DNA of 64,000 nt from Streptococcus mitis (GTDB taxonomy: Bacteria > Bacillota > Bacilli > Lactobacillales > Streptococcaceae): positions 23,429 to 87,428 of the forward strand of contig NZ_WIJK01000006.1 in the NCBI RefSeq assembly GCF_009496285.1. Reading direction: 5' to 3'. This document shows positions 56,737 through 64,000 of the stretch, in pieces. The notes below the pieces were generated by a model. The model saw nothing but the letters and a program-made list of their open reading frames with translations. It searched no databases and was not told the DNA's origin. Position numbers and translations under genes: made by a program. Position 1 is the first letter of the stretch. Each line of letters opens with the position of its first letter.

Positions 56737-57891
56737 ATGAAACAATTTTTGGAAAAAGTGAGTATACTTTCTCTATCGTTAGTATTGATCACATCATTTT
56801 CAATATCAAGTGCCCTACCATCCATGTTTGACTATTATCAGGGCTATTCGACTGGTCAGGTTGAACTTCTAGTCAGTCTCCCATCCTTTGGGATTATGGC
56901 TATGCTCCTTTTAAATGGAGTTTTAGAACGGATTTTTCCTGAACGACTTCAGTTGACCTTGGGACTCTTGATCTTGTCAATCAGTGGAACAGCTCCCTTC
57001 TGGTATCAGGATTACTACTTTGTCTTTGCTACTCGTCTTCTTTTTGGGATTGGTGTGGGGATGCTAAACGCCAAGGCTATCTCTATCATCAGTGAACGGT
57101 ACCATGGCAAGACTCGTATCCAGATGCTTGGTTTTCGTGGTTCAGCTGAGGTAGTGGGAGCCTCTATCTTGACCTTGACAGTCGGTCAGCTTTTGGCCTT
57201 TGGCTGGACTGCAACCTTCCTAGCCTACGCTGCAGGTCTAGTGGTTCTTGTACTCTTCCTTCTCTTTGTCCCTTATAACAAAGAAGAAGTTCATGAGTCC
57301 AAGCAAAAGACAGAAGAAGCAGCGAAACTAACTCGCTCCATGCTACAGCTGATTTTCTTCCTAGCTGTCGGAGCTGCAGTCATTGTATGTACCAATACAG
57401 CTATTACCTTCCGTATTCCTAGTCTCATGATTGAGGCAGGCTTTGGAGATGCTCAGTTGTCTAGTCTGGTACTCAGTGCCATGCAGTTGATTGGGATTCT
57501 GGCGGGAATTAGCTTTTCTTTCCTCATCTCCGCCTTTAAGGAAAAATTGTTATTGGTTGCGGGTGTAACCTTTGGTATTGGGCAAATCATCATCGCTCTT
57601 TCACCTTCTCTTTGGGTTGTCGTTGCAGGTTCTGTCTTAGGAGGATTCGCCTACAGCATCGCTCTGACGACAGTCTTTCAGTTAATTTCTGAGAGAATCC
57701 CAGCAAAACTCCTCAACAAAGCAACTTCCTATGCTGTTTTGGGATGTAGTTTTGGTGCTTCCTTAACACCATTTGTTCTTTCAGGAATTGGCTTGGTGAC
57801 TACAGATGGTCGAATGACCTTTATCATTCTAGGAGCATGGATGATTGTGACATCAGTCCTTGTTTCTCTCCTATTGAAAAAAGAAGCTTAA
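56737..57891 (+). CDS. Major facilitator superfamily transporter
   Basis: A 384-residue membrane protein with twelve predicted helices and a charged central loop (about 185-205, KEEVHESKQKTEE). It shows an MFS-type loop RLLFGIGVGMLNAKAISIISERYHGKTR between helices 4 and 5 and a second-half GGFAYSIALTTVFQLISERIP. The substrate is unknown; drug-efflux or sugar export are both possible. The start at 56737 follows a TGAGGA; ATG at 56722 has no ribosome site. Confidence 0.85.
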   Translation: MKQFLEKVSILSLSLVLITSFSISSALPSMFDYYQGYSTGQVELLVSLPSFGIMAMLLLNGVLERIFPERLQLTLGLLILSISGTAPFWYQDYYFVFATRLLFGIGVGMLNAKAISIISERYHGKTRIQMLGFRGSAEVVGASILTLTVGQLLAFGWTATFLAYAAGLVVLVLFLLFVPYNKEEVHESKQKTEEAAKLTRSMLQLIFFLAVGAAVIVCTNTAITFRIPSLMIEAGFGDAQLSSLVLSAMQLIGILAGISFSFLISAFKEKLLLVAGVTFGIGQIIIALSPSLWVVVAGSVLGGFAYSIALTTVFQLISERIPAKLLNKATSYAVLGCSFGASLTPFVLSGIGLVTTDGRMTFIILGAWMIVTSVLVSLLLKKEA

Positions 57892-57925
57892 CAAAAAGAG
57901 GCTGGGCAAAAAGTTATTACAATCA

Positions 57926-57976
57926 GAAAAACGCATAATATCAGGTGTTGAAAAGCCTTGATACTATGCGTTTTAT
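57926..57976. terminator. Hairpin terminator, copy 2 of the repeated hairpin family
   Basis: Outer arms AAAACGCATA and TATGCGTTTT match those of the hairpin at 19964-20010; the inner stem and loop differ. A T-run follows on the plus strand, so it terminates the MFS gene. Confidence 0.8.
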
Positions 57977-57993
57977 TTTTTTCATTTTCTGAT

Positions 57994-58146
57994 AACACTC
58001 TTCGAAAATCAAATTCAAACCACGTCAGCTTCACCTTGGATTACATATGTGACTGACTTCGTCAGTCTTATCTACAACCTCAAAGCAGTGCTTTGAGCAA
58101 CCTGCGGCTATCTTTCTAGTTTGCTCTTTGATTTTCATTGAGTATA
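57994..58146 (+). repeat. BOX element (copy 3, full length with boxB)
   Basis: It runs from ACACTCTTCGAAAATC through ACCACGTCAGCTTCACCTTG, the CTGACTTCGTCAG hairpin and CAAAGCAGTGCTTTGAG to TTTTCATTGAGTATAAA. It is about 150 bp and lies only 1.4 kb from copy 2 in the same orientation. Confidence 0.93.
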
Positions 58147-58179
58147 AAATTGAGTTTTTGTTCAACCTTTTTTTAGTGA

Positions 58180-58800
58180 TCAGGCGAACATTTGCCAAAA
58201 GTAATCAATGATGTAGGTCAATCCATAAGTGTAAACAACCAGGGTAAAGGGCTTGGTCAAGATGATGATGGTCATGTAGCGCTTGAAGCTCATCTTGGTT
58301 AGAGCAGCCAGCATACAGAGAAAGTCCGCTGGGCTAACTGGCCAAATCATCATAAAAATAAAGAAACGGTCAAAACGATTGCCCTTATCCAACCAGCCAA
58401 TGTACTTATCATAGGTACGCTTACTGACGACAGACTGAACAAAGGGGGCTCCGTAGAGACGCACCAGGTAAAAGATAATGGCGCAACCAATAACAATACC
58501 AATATAGTTGTAAATCGTCCCCACTATATGCCCGTAGATAAAGACACCGGCAACGGATGTCAGAGCACCAGGAATGATAGGAACAACCGTCTGCAAAATC
58601 TGTAAAAAGATAAAGAGTGGTGGCCCCCAGATACCGGCCTGTTGGATAAAGGCAGATAGGGTTTCCTTAGAATGCAAGACTCCAGCCTGATAGGCCCAGA
58701 TACAGAAAATCAAAGTACCAACTCCACCGATGATGGAAGAAATATTGATTGCTTGCTGTAGAAGGGGAGAAACAGCTTTCATTTCTTTATCGTGTGACAT
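58180..58800 (-). CDS. TVP38/TMEM64 (VTT domain) membrane protein
   Basis: A 206-residue membrane protein with about five helices and the VTT/SNARE-associated core: GPPLFIFLQILQTVVPIIPGALTSVAGVFIYG (given in pieces here as FIFLQILQTVVPIIPG and AGVFIYGHIVG) and the second signature WPVSPADFLCMLAALTKMSFKRY. DedA-like proteins are thought to move or scramble lipid carriers, but this member is not assigned. It is monocistronic and divergent from hsdR. Confidence 0.85.
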   Translation of the reverse strand: MSHDKEMKAVSPLLQQAINISSIIGGVGTLIFCIWAYQAGVLHSKETLSAFIQQAGIWGPPLFIFLQILQTVVPIIPGALTSVAGVFIYGHIVGTIYNYIGIVIGCAIIFYLVRLYGAPFVQSVVSKRTYDKYIGWLDKGNRFDRFFIFMMIWPVSPADFLCMLAALTKMSFKRYMTIIILTKPFTLVVYTYGLTYIIDYFWQMFA

Positions 58801-58913
58801 GTAAACTCCTCTTGTGTAGTATGATTCTACTATACCATATTTTAAGGAGAAAGACTATTTGTATTATTAAAGTGAAGATAGTGAAATCAGAAGTTTTTCT
58901 GATAGGTCTATGA

Positions 58914-58919
58914 TATAAT
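58914..58919 (+). promoter_or_regulatory. -10 element upstream of hsdR
   Basis: TATAAT lies 37 bases before the hsdR ATG, with GAAGGAGG just ahead of the start. The -35 is weak. Confidence 0.5.
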
Positions 58920-58955
58920 AATAGCAAGAATATTGTCCCTGAAGGAGGAATATAG

Positions 58956-61946
58956 ATGCAGGTAAAACCAGAACTGGAAATAGAAAAACAACTGATTAAC
59001 CAGCTGGTAACTGGTGAAAGCCAATGGACTTATAGAGAAGACCTAAAAATAGAAGAACAACTATGGGACAATTTCTTTGAGAAACTAGCCCAAAACAACG
59101 TTGCTCTGCTGGCAGACCATCCCTTAACTGAACAGGAAAAACGCCAGATTCAGAACCAACTCAACTTTGTCAGCTACTATGATGCGGCCAAGTGGTTGGT
59201 CGGAGAAAATGGCATTGCCAAAGTTGAGGTTCAAAGAGAAGATGCAAGTCTAGGCACCATCCGTTTGTCAGTCATTTGGCGTGACAATATCGCAGCAGGA
59301 AAGTCTAGCTACGAAGTTGTCAATCAAGTCCAAAGAGAAAAAGTAAATCCTCTGGATCAAGACCGTAGATTGGATGTTACTCTCCTTATCAACGGCTTGC
59401 CTATGATTCAAATTGAGCTCAAGAGTTCCCAAGCAGCATTTATCGATGCCTTTCACCAGATTAAAAAATATGACCGTGAAGGGAAATTCCGTGGTATCTA
59501 CTCTAGCTTACAGATGTTTGTTGTGACCAATAAGGTCGATACACGCTATATCGCTGCAGCTCGTGAAAATAAACTCAACAAGCAATTTCTAACCAAGTGG
59601 GTGGATAAGGACAATCATCCTGTGACAAACCTGACTAGTTTTGCCCACGAAGTCCTTTCTATCCCTCGTGCGCATCAGATGGTCATGCAGTATTCGGTCA
59701 TTGATGATAGCAAGAAATCTCTTATCCTCTTGCGCCCCTATCAGATCCACGCAATCGAAGCAGTGCAAGAATCCTCTCGCCAGCAAGCATCAGGCTATGT
59801 CTGGCATACAACAGGTTCAGGGAAGACCTTGACTTCTTATAAGGTGGCGAGGAATCTCCTTCAGATTCCATCCATCCAAAAGACGATTTTTGTCGTTGAC
59901 CGCAGGGACTTGGACCAACAGACCACATCATCCTTCCTCTCGTATGCGACCAATGATGTCATTGATATCGACGAGACGGATAATACACATGATTTGGTTA
60001 AGCGCTTAGGCAGTAATGATAAGCGTGTCGTGGTGACAACCATCCAGAAAATCACCACCATGATGCGCAAGTTTGACCAAGGCCTTTACCAACGAGATGC
60101 GGACAAAATCAAGGGACTCCGAGTGGCCTTTGTCGTGGATGAATGCCACCGTGCCGTGACGCCACAAACACAAAAAGACATTAAAGCCTTTTTCCCACAG
60201 TCCCTCTGGTATGGATTTACAGGCACACCCATCTTTAAGGAAAATAAACGCCAGCAAGTCGGTGACCTAGCTCAAACCACCCAACAACAGTATGGAGACC
60301 GTCTCCATGAGTATACAGTCAAGGAAGCCATCCATGACGGAGCTGTCTTAGGCTTTAAAGTGGATTATCGCAATACCCTCATCACAGACCAGTCTGAAAA
60401 TGAAATACCAGATACCGTCTATGAAAATGAGGAGCACATGCTGGAAGTCTTGGATGCCATTATCAATAAATCGCGCCAACAACTGGGCTTCCAAAAAGGA
60501 GTGGGCAATACCTACAATGCCATCCTAACCGTCAAGTCTATCCCTCAAGCCCAAGCCTACTATGACCTTCTCAAAAGAGTCAAGGCTGGTCAAACACGGG
60601 TCAAGGTATCAGAGAGGGTCAAGATGGTCCTTCCAGACTTTCCAAAGGCGACCATCACCTACTCCGTCACTGAAAACGAAGAAGACTCAAGAGCCAACCA
60701 AGACCACATGAAACAGGTCTTAGAGGACTATAACCAAGAGTTTGATACTCACTTTACAATGGCGGATCTCCGTGGCTTTAACACCGATGTTAATAACCGG
60801 CTTGCCCGCAAGCAAGACAAGTATCTCTATCGCAAGGAGCAGTTGGACTTGGTTATCGTGGTCAATCGTCTCTTAACTGGATTTGATGCCCCTTGTTTAT
60901 CGACCCTCTTTATCGATCGTAAACCAATGCAACCGCAGGACTTGATACAGGCCTTTAGCCGAACCAACCGCATCTTTGACTCCAGTAAAACCTATGGTCA
61001 TATCATTACTTTCCAAAAGCCTATAGCCTTTAAGGAAGCAGTGGATAATGCCCTCAAACTCTACTCAAATGGTGGAGAAAATGATGTCCTAGCACCTAGC
61101 TGGGAAGAAGAAAAGAGAAACTTTTTGCGGAGTTGTAGCGACTTCCAAAATCTCATCACAGATGACCCCGAAGAAGGACTCCAAATCGAGCAAATCTCTA
61201 CACCTGAATTGAGAAAACTAGCCAAGGCTTATCAATCCTTTGATAAATACTTGGCTTCTATCCGAGTTTATAAAGAGTATAACGAGGAAGAAATCTATGC
61301 AGAGACTGGACTAACCGCAGATGAATTGGAAACCTATCTAGGCTTCTATCAAAATATCCTTGCCGAACTTAAAAGTCGTTCAGAAGATGGTGATGAGGAT
61401 GGGGAGCCACTGGATATCCACTATGAACTAGAGTCTATCCAAGTCGATGAGATTAACTACGCCTATATCCTGACCCTGATCCAAAGCCTGATCGAGCAGG
61501 AGCAAAGTCAGGAAAAGAGTCTCAGTGCACAGGACAGAGAAGCAGTGGATACCTATATCCAAAGTCTGGAGAAGACCAATCCAAACCTTACCCAGATCAT
61601 CTCAGAACTTTGGCAAGAAGTACAGGCAAATCCAGACCGCTATAGAGGTCAATCCATCGCCAATATCCTTGATCAGATGATTGAGGCAGTCATTCAGCAG
61701 CATATCCAAGACTTTAGTAAGACCTGGTATGTTGGTGAAGATGAACTCCGCTACTATGTCAATCACTACCGCAAGGGAGCAAAAAAACAACTAGGAGAAA
61801 GTCAACTGACCAAGAGTCAGCGCTACAAGGACTATAAAGTTGAGGTGACAGATGCCCTCAACCCACTCCTCTATAAAAAACAAATCAAAGAAGCCTATAC
61901 CCAACTGATCGAAGAAGTGATTGAGCCGTTGAGGGTTGGGAGGTAG
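58956..61946 (+). CDS. hsdR: Type I restriction enzyme R subunit (HsdR)
   Basis: A 996-residue motor-nuclease subunit. The N-terminal PD-(D/E)xK nuclease has Asp140 (RRLDVTL), Glu154 and Lys156 (QIELK). The helicase part has Walker A TTGSGKT (Lys290), DECH at 395-398, FTGTP, and motif [11 protein letters not shown] helical C terminus that docks on HsdM ends the protein. It would translocate and cut foreign DNA only together with HsdM and HsdS, which are absent from the window. The gene appears intact. Confidence 0.93.
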   Translation: MQVKPELEIEKQLINQLVTGESQWTYREDLKIEEQLWDNFFEKLAQNNVALLADHPLTEQEKRQIQNQLNFVSYYDAAKWLVGENGIAKVEVQREDASLGTIRLSVIWRDNIAAGKSSYEVVNQVQREKVNPLDQDRRLDVTLLINGLPMIQIELKSSQAAFIDAFHQIKKYDREGKFRGIYSSLQMFVVTNKVDTRYIAAARENKLNKQFLTKWVDKDNHPVTNLTSFAHEVLSIPRAHQMVMQYSVIDDSKKSLILLRPYQIHAIEAVQESSRQQASGYVWHTTGSGKTLTSYKVARNLLQIPSIQKTIFVVDRRDLDQQTTSSFLSYATNDVIDIDETDNTHDLVKRLGSNDKRVVVTTIQKITTMMRKFDQGLYQRDADKIKGLRVAFVVDECHRAVTPQTQKDIKAFFPQSLWYGFTGTPIFKENKRQQVGDLAQTTQQQYGDRLHEYTVKEAIHDGAVLGFKVDYRNTLITDQSENEIPDTVYENEEHMLEVLDAIINKSRQQLGFQKGVGNTYNAILTVKSIPQAQAYYDLLKRVKAGQTRVKVSERVKMVLPDFPKATITYSVTENEEDSRANQDHMKQVLEDYNQEFDTHFTMADLRGFNTDVNNRLARKQDKYLYRKEQLDLVIVVNRLLTGFDAPCLSTLFIDRKPMQPQDLIQAFSRTNRIFDSSKTYGHIITFQKPIAFKEAVDNALKLYSNGGENDVLAPSWEEEKRNFLRSCSDFQNLITDDPEEGLQIEQISTPELRKLAKAYQSFDKYLASIRVYKEYNEEEIYAETGLTADELETYLGFYQNILAELKSRSEDGDEDGEPLDIHYELESIQVDEINYAYILTLIQSLIEQEQSQEKSLSAQDREAVDTYIQSLEKTNPNLTQIISELWQEVQANPDRYRGQSIANILDQMIEAVIQQHIQDFSKTWYVGEDELRYYVNHYRKGAKKQLGESQLTKSQRYKDYKVEVTDALNPLLYKKQIKEAYTQLIEEVIEPLRVGR

Positions 61947-62326
61947 TTACCAAAAAAGTCGAATATCTTGAACTCTTATGATTTATGTGTATTATCAACA
62001 TATAATTGCGAAGTATACATAAATTTATAAGTGTTCTAGACTTCGAAAAGTTTGCTTGAGGAATTTTTGAAGACTTCTAACATTCGAATACAGTTCTTTC
62101 CTAAAATTTCATAGGTTTATACTCTTACAATCCTCAATTTTTTAAAAATATATAGTCTCTATCTACTTGGGAAATCATTTCCCAGTTGGATAGGGACTTT
62201 TTATCTTAATATCACCTAAAATACCTCAATAGAACAGTTGAGTGTAAAAAATAGACAGTTGAGGGGATGGGAGACAAAAACACTAACTTATTTGATAGAA
62301 TTTAGCTATCAACTTAAAGGAAGAAA
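61947..62326. other. Gene-free region after hsdR with a long terminator
   Basis: A hairpin at 62153-62198 (arms AGTC.CTATC.A.TGGGA and their complement) followed by a T-run is a strong terminator. Beyond it are two direct ACAGTTGAG motifs about 20 bases apart and a perfect TTGATAG/CTATCAA hairpin just before the next ribosome site. No gene is seen. Confidence 0.6.
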
Positions 62327-62542
62327 ATGATGAAAAAAGATAAAGAAAAAGAGGAAGATCTTTTCTATTCGATTGTGATGATTGGGCTTTTAATTCTAAT
62401 CGCTAGTTTATTTCAAACTAATGCAATAAAGGATGGAACTTGGTTTCCCCATCAGGGGCATAGAATTTTTGTACAATCAGATGAAAAGCATGAAGGACTT
62501 CCAGGACTGATTAAGTATATTTTGGACCATACGAAAAAATAA
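62327..62542 (+). CDS. Small single-helix membrane protein, unknown function
   Basis: A 71-residue protein with a charged head (MMKKDKEKEEDLF), one membrane helix (about residues 14-30, IVMIGLLILIASLFQTNA) and a hydrophilic tail. An AAAGGAAG site precedes the ATG. I do not recognise a family. It lies between hsdR and the DUF6261-like gene, 25 bases before the latter, so they are probably co-transcribed. Confidence 0.6.
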   Translation: MMKKDKEKEEDLFYSIVMIGLLILIASLFQTNAIKDGTWFPHQGHRIFVQSDEKHEGLPGLIKYILDHTKK

Positions 62543-62567
62543 AAGATTAACTAGAAAGGCAATACCT

Positions 62568-63329
62568 ATGACAAAAAACTACACCATTCGGCCACTTACT
62601 TACAGCAACTTTACCAACCGTGAGTTTGAAAGCTTGATGATTGACACTTATAAGATTCTTGAGACCTTTACTGAAGCACAAAAAGATGAAGATATGTATG
62701 CTAAGCACCTAGGAAGCTTTAAAACAAAGTTAGAGGAATTTCAACACCAGCTGGCTAGTGTGGAGAAGAAAGAGTCTACTAGTTTGACAACAGTGGATAA
62801 GGAAAGAGATAGTGCTTTAGTAGGTCTCTTTACCATTCATAGAGGCTTTGCTAAGATCAAGGAAAGCAGACTCAAGGAAGCCTATGAGACACTTAAGCCA
62901 GTCTTTACTAAGTACAAGGATATTACCAAACACAGTAACGATGTTGAAACGGCAGAAATCAAGAGTCTTTTGAAAACATTGAGTGCAGAACCTTATTATG
63001 GAGCTGTTACAAGTCTAGGACTAAATCCAATGCTATTAGCAGTGACTAGTGCTCAAGAGGAATACGACCAAGTGGAAAGTAAGGCGCGTGCGCTTAAGTC
63101 TGCTAAGGAAGTAGGCAAGACCAAACAAGTCCGTACCGAACTAACTAGCATCTACGACCTCTTTATGCGATATACTGCAGCCAGCGCAGAAGCCTATCCT
63201 GAAAAAGAACACCTGACCAAACTCCTTAAAGACCTCAATACAATCCGAGATAGTAAACGACGATTGAGTGGTTCAAGTAAGAAGGATAAGAAAGTAAAAG
63301 TAGAAGAAGCGACACAAGTAGCAGGATAA
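62568..63329 (+). CDS. DUF6261-like helical protein, unknown function
   Basis: A 253-residue, largely helical, charged cytoplasmic protein. It begins TIRPLTYSNFTNREFESLM, and its centre has SLGLNPMLLAVTSAQEEYD. The C terminus is a lysine-rich tail (SSKKDKKVKVEEATQ). It resembles the DUF6261 family of uncharacterised proteins; that match is from memory and tentative. No enzyme motif or membrane segment is seen. It ends at a perfect-stem terminator. Confidence 0.7.
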   Translation: MTKNYTIRPLTYSNFTNREFESLMIDTYKILETFTEAQKDEDMYAKHLGSFKTKLEEFQHQLASVEKKESTSLTTVDKERDSALVGLFTIHRGFAKIKESRLKEAYETLKPVFTKYKDITKHSNDVETAEIKSLLKTLSAEPYYGAVTSLGLNPMLLAVTSAQEEYDQVESKARALKSAKEVGKTKQVRTELTSIYDLFMRYTAASAEAYPEKEHLTKLLKDLNTIRDSKRRLSGSSKKDKKVKVEEATQVAG

Positions 63330-63333
63330 AACT

Positions 63334-63372
63334 AAACGTCTTTAGATATATTATTATCTAAAGACGTTTTTT
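63334..63372 (+). terminator. Perfect-stem terminator
   Basis: AACGTCTTTAGATA pairs with TATCTAAAGACGTT around a 6-base loop, then T residues. Confidence 0.9.
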
Positions 63373-63448
63373 GGTGGATTCGTGGTATAATTTTATTATA
63401 TTAGAAATCCATTTAATGAAAATTAATTATTTATTTAGAAAGGTTGAG

Positions 63449-64000
63449 ATGAGAATACCTGATATTGAAATTAAAAAAGAAGTCTCTAGGCGGTTTCAAG
63501 AAGCTAGGAATATTTCTAGGCCCGAAAAATGTTTACTGTGTGGCAAAAAACTTACAAAACTTTGTAATTCACATTCGGTTCCTCAATTTGTCTTAAAACA
63601 TTTGTCTGAGAATGGAAAAATTATGCAGTCCAGTTTACTGATGGCTTTTGAAGATATAGATATGTTTGAGACTGAAAAAGGAGTAAAAAATTCTGGGACG
63701 TTTAAATTTATATGTCATTCATGTGATAAAGAATTCTTTAGTGATTATGAATCGGAAGATGCTTTATTGGGAGAGATCTCAGATAAGATGTTAGCTGAAA
63801 TTGCTTTGAAAAATGAACTGTTGAATGTTTCCAAACGAAGTCAAGAAGTAGCATTATATAGTTCTCTTCCAGAAAAAATAATTAATATTGACTATATGAT
63901 AGATTTGTATAGTTTAGATTTAAGAGATTTTCTTCAAGAAGTGGAAGTTCATAAACGAGAAATTTTAAATAATACAAAAGGGGCATATCAAATTATATAT
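63449..64000 (+). CDS. CxxC-rich treble-clef-like protein, partial (C-terminal part beyond window)
   Basis: 184 codons are present from ATG 63449 to the window end without a stop. The frame begins MRIPDIEIKKEVSRRF and contains CLLCGKK (Cys31, Cys34), then NSHSVPQFVLKHL (His48), then CHSCDKEF (Cys88, Cys91). The order CxxC, SHxxP, CxxC is what HNH/treble-clef zinc domains show, but the catalytic HNH residues cannot be confirmed. A helical stretch follows. Family not recognised. An AAAGGTTGAG ribosome site precedes the start; the gene is AT-rich. Confidence 0.65.
   Translation, partial: MRIPDIEIKKEVSRRFQEARNISRPEKCLLCGKKLTKLCNSHSVPQFVLKHLSENGKIMQSSLLMAFEDIDMFETEKGVKNSGTFKFICHSCDKEFFSDYESEDALLGEISDKMLAEIALKNELLNVSKRSQEVALYSSLPEKIINIDYMIDLYSLDLRDFLQEVEVHKREILNNTKGAYQIIY

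Overview
The window looks like the chromosome of a mitis-group Streptococcus (S. mitis, S. oralis or S. infantis type) and probably not S. pneumoniae itself. The evidence is the low GC content, three BOX elements (near 32.7, 56.5 and 58.1 kb), a choline-binding phosphorylcholine esterase beside several LicD-type genes, and a core gene content typical of the group. Most of the window is housekeeping sequence. The accessory stretches are about 14.0-20.0 kb, 40.6-41.2 kb, 45.7-53.3 kb and 58.9-64.0 kb.

Layout. 1-13.8 kb: partial GNAT gene, DUF1836 protein, hemolysin III, PLP synthase (pdxST, minus strand), Pr6Pr membrane protein and YjdM/PhnA, cmk with a LysM protein, a small ferredoxin with a promoter that predicts a leaderless mRNA, a glycosyltransferase with galE, an FAD oxidase, a Nif3-like protein with trmK, a P-type cation ATPase, and a PlsC-type acyltransferase. 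13.9-20.0 kb: tRNA-Thr(GGT); an apparently free-standing structured RNA with its own promoter and terminator; an IS200-type element; and an AT-rich five-gene block that reads as a lantibiotic self-protection module (LanFEG ABC transporter plus LanRK two-component system) with no lantibiotic structural or modification gene nearby.

20.0-34.3 kb: ferredoxin/flavodoxin-NADP reductase; the c-di-AMP operon (cdaA, cdaR, glmM); DUF1149; DegV; a threefold tandem repeat of about 111 bp in front of dapB-cca-ABC-F; a small membrane gene broken by an in-frame amber codon; apt; metA with a MET-box-like operator on its -35; a DnaD-like protein; a BOX element; and a cytoplasmic alpha-amylase with a cre site over its promoter. 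34.5-45.6 kb: an rRNA methyltransferase followed by the shikimate/aromatic operon aroD-aroE-aroB-aroC-tyrA-[lipoprotein]-ylbF-aroA-aroK-pheA and an LCP ligase. The lipoprotein gene lies between two exact 27-bp direct repeats that include the ribosome binding site and start codon, so it looks like an insertion or duplication scar.

45.7-53.3 kb: a surface-polymer cluster of LicD, GT2, a polymerase/ligase-LicD fusion and a second free LicD, followed by a Pce-type phosphorylcholine esterase with about 24 choline-binding repeats. By homology it pairs probable phosphocholine (or phospho-sugar) transferases with the enzyme that removes phosphocholine. 53.6-58.8 kb: prfB with its programmed +1 frameshift, ftsE-ftsX, an MFS transporter, and a TVP38-family protein, with two BOX elements between them. 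58.9-64.0 kb: a type I restriction HsdR with no hsdM or hsdS in the window, a small one-helix membrane protein, a DUF6261-like protein, and the start of a CxxC-rich protein that runs off the end.

Functions were assigned by recognising families and motifs by eye. No database search was possible, so names at family level are firmer than exact substrates.
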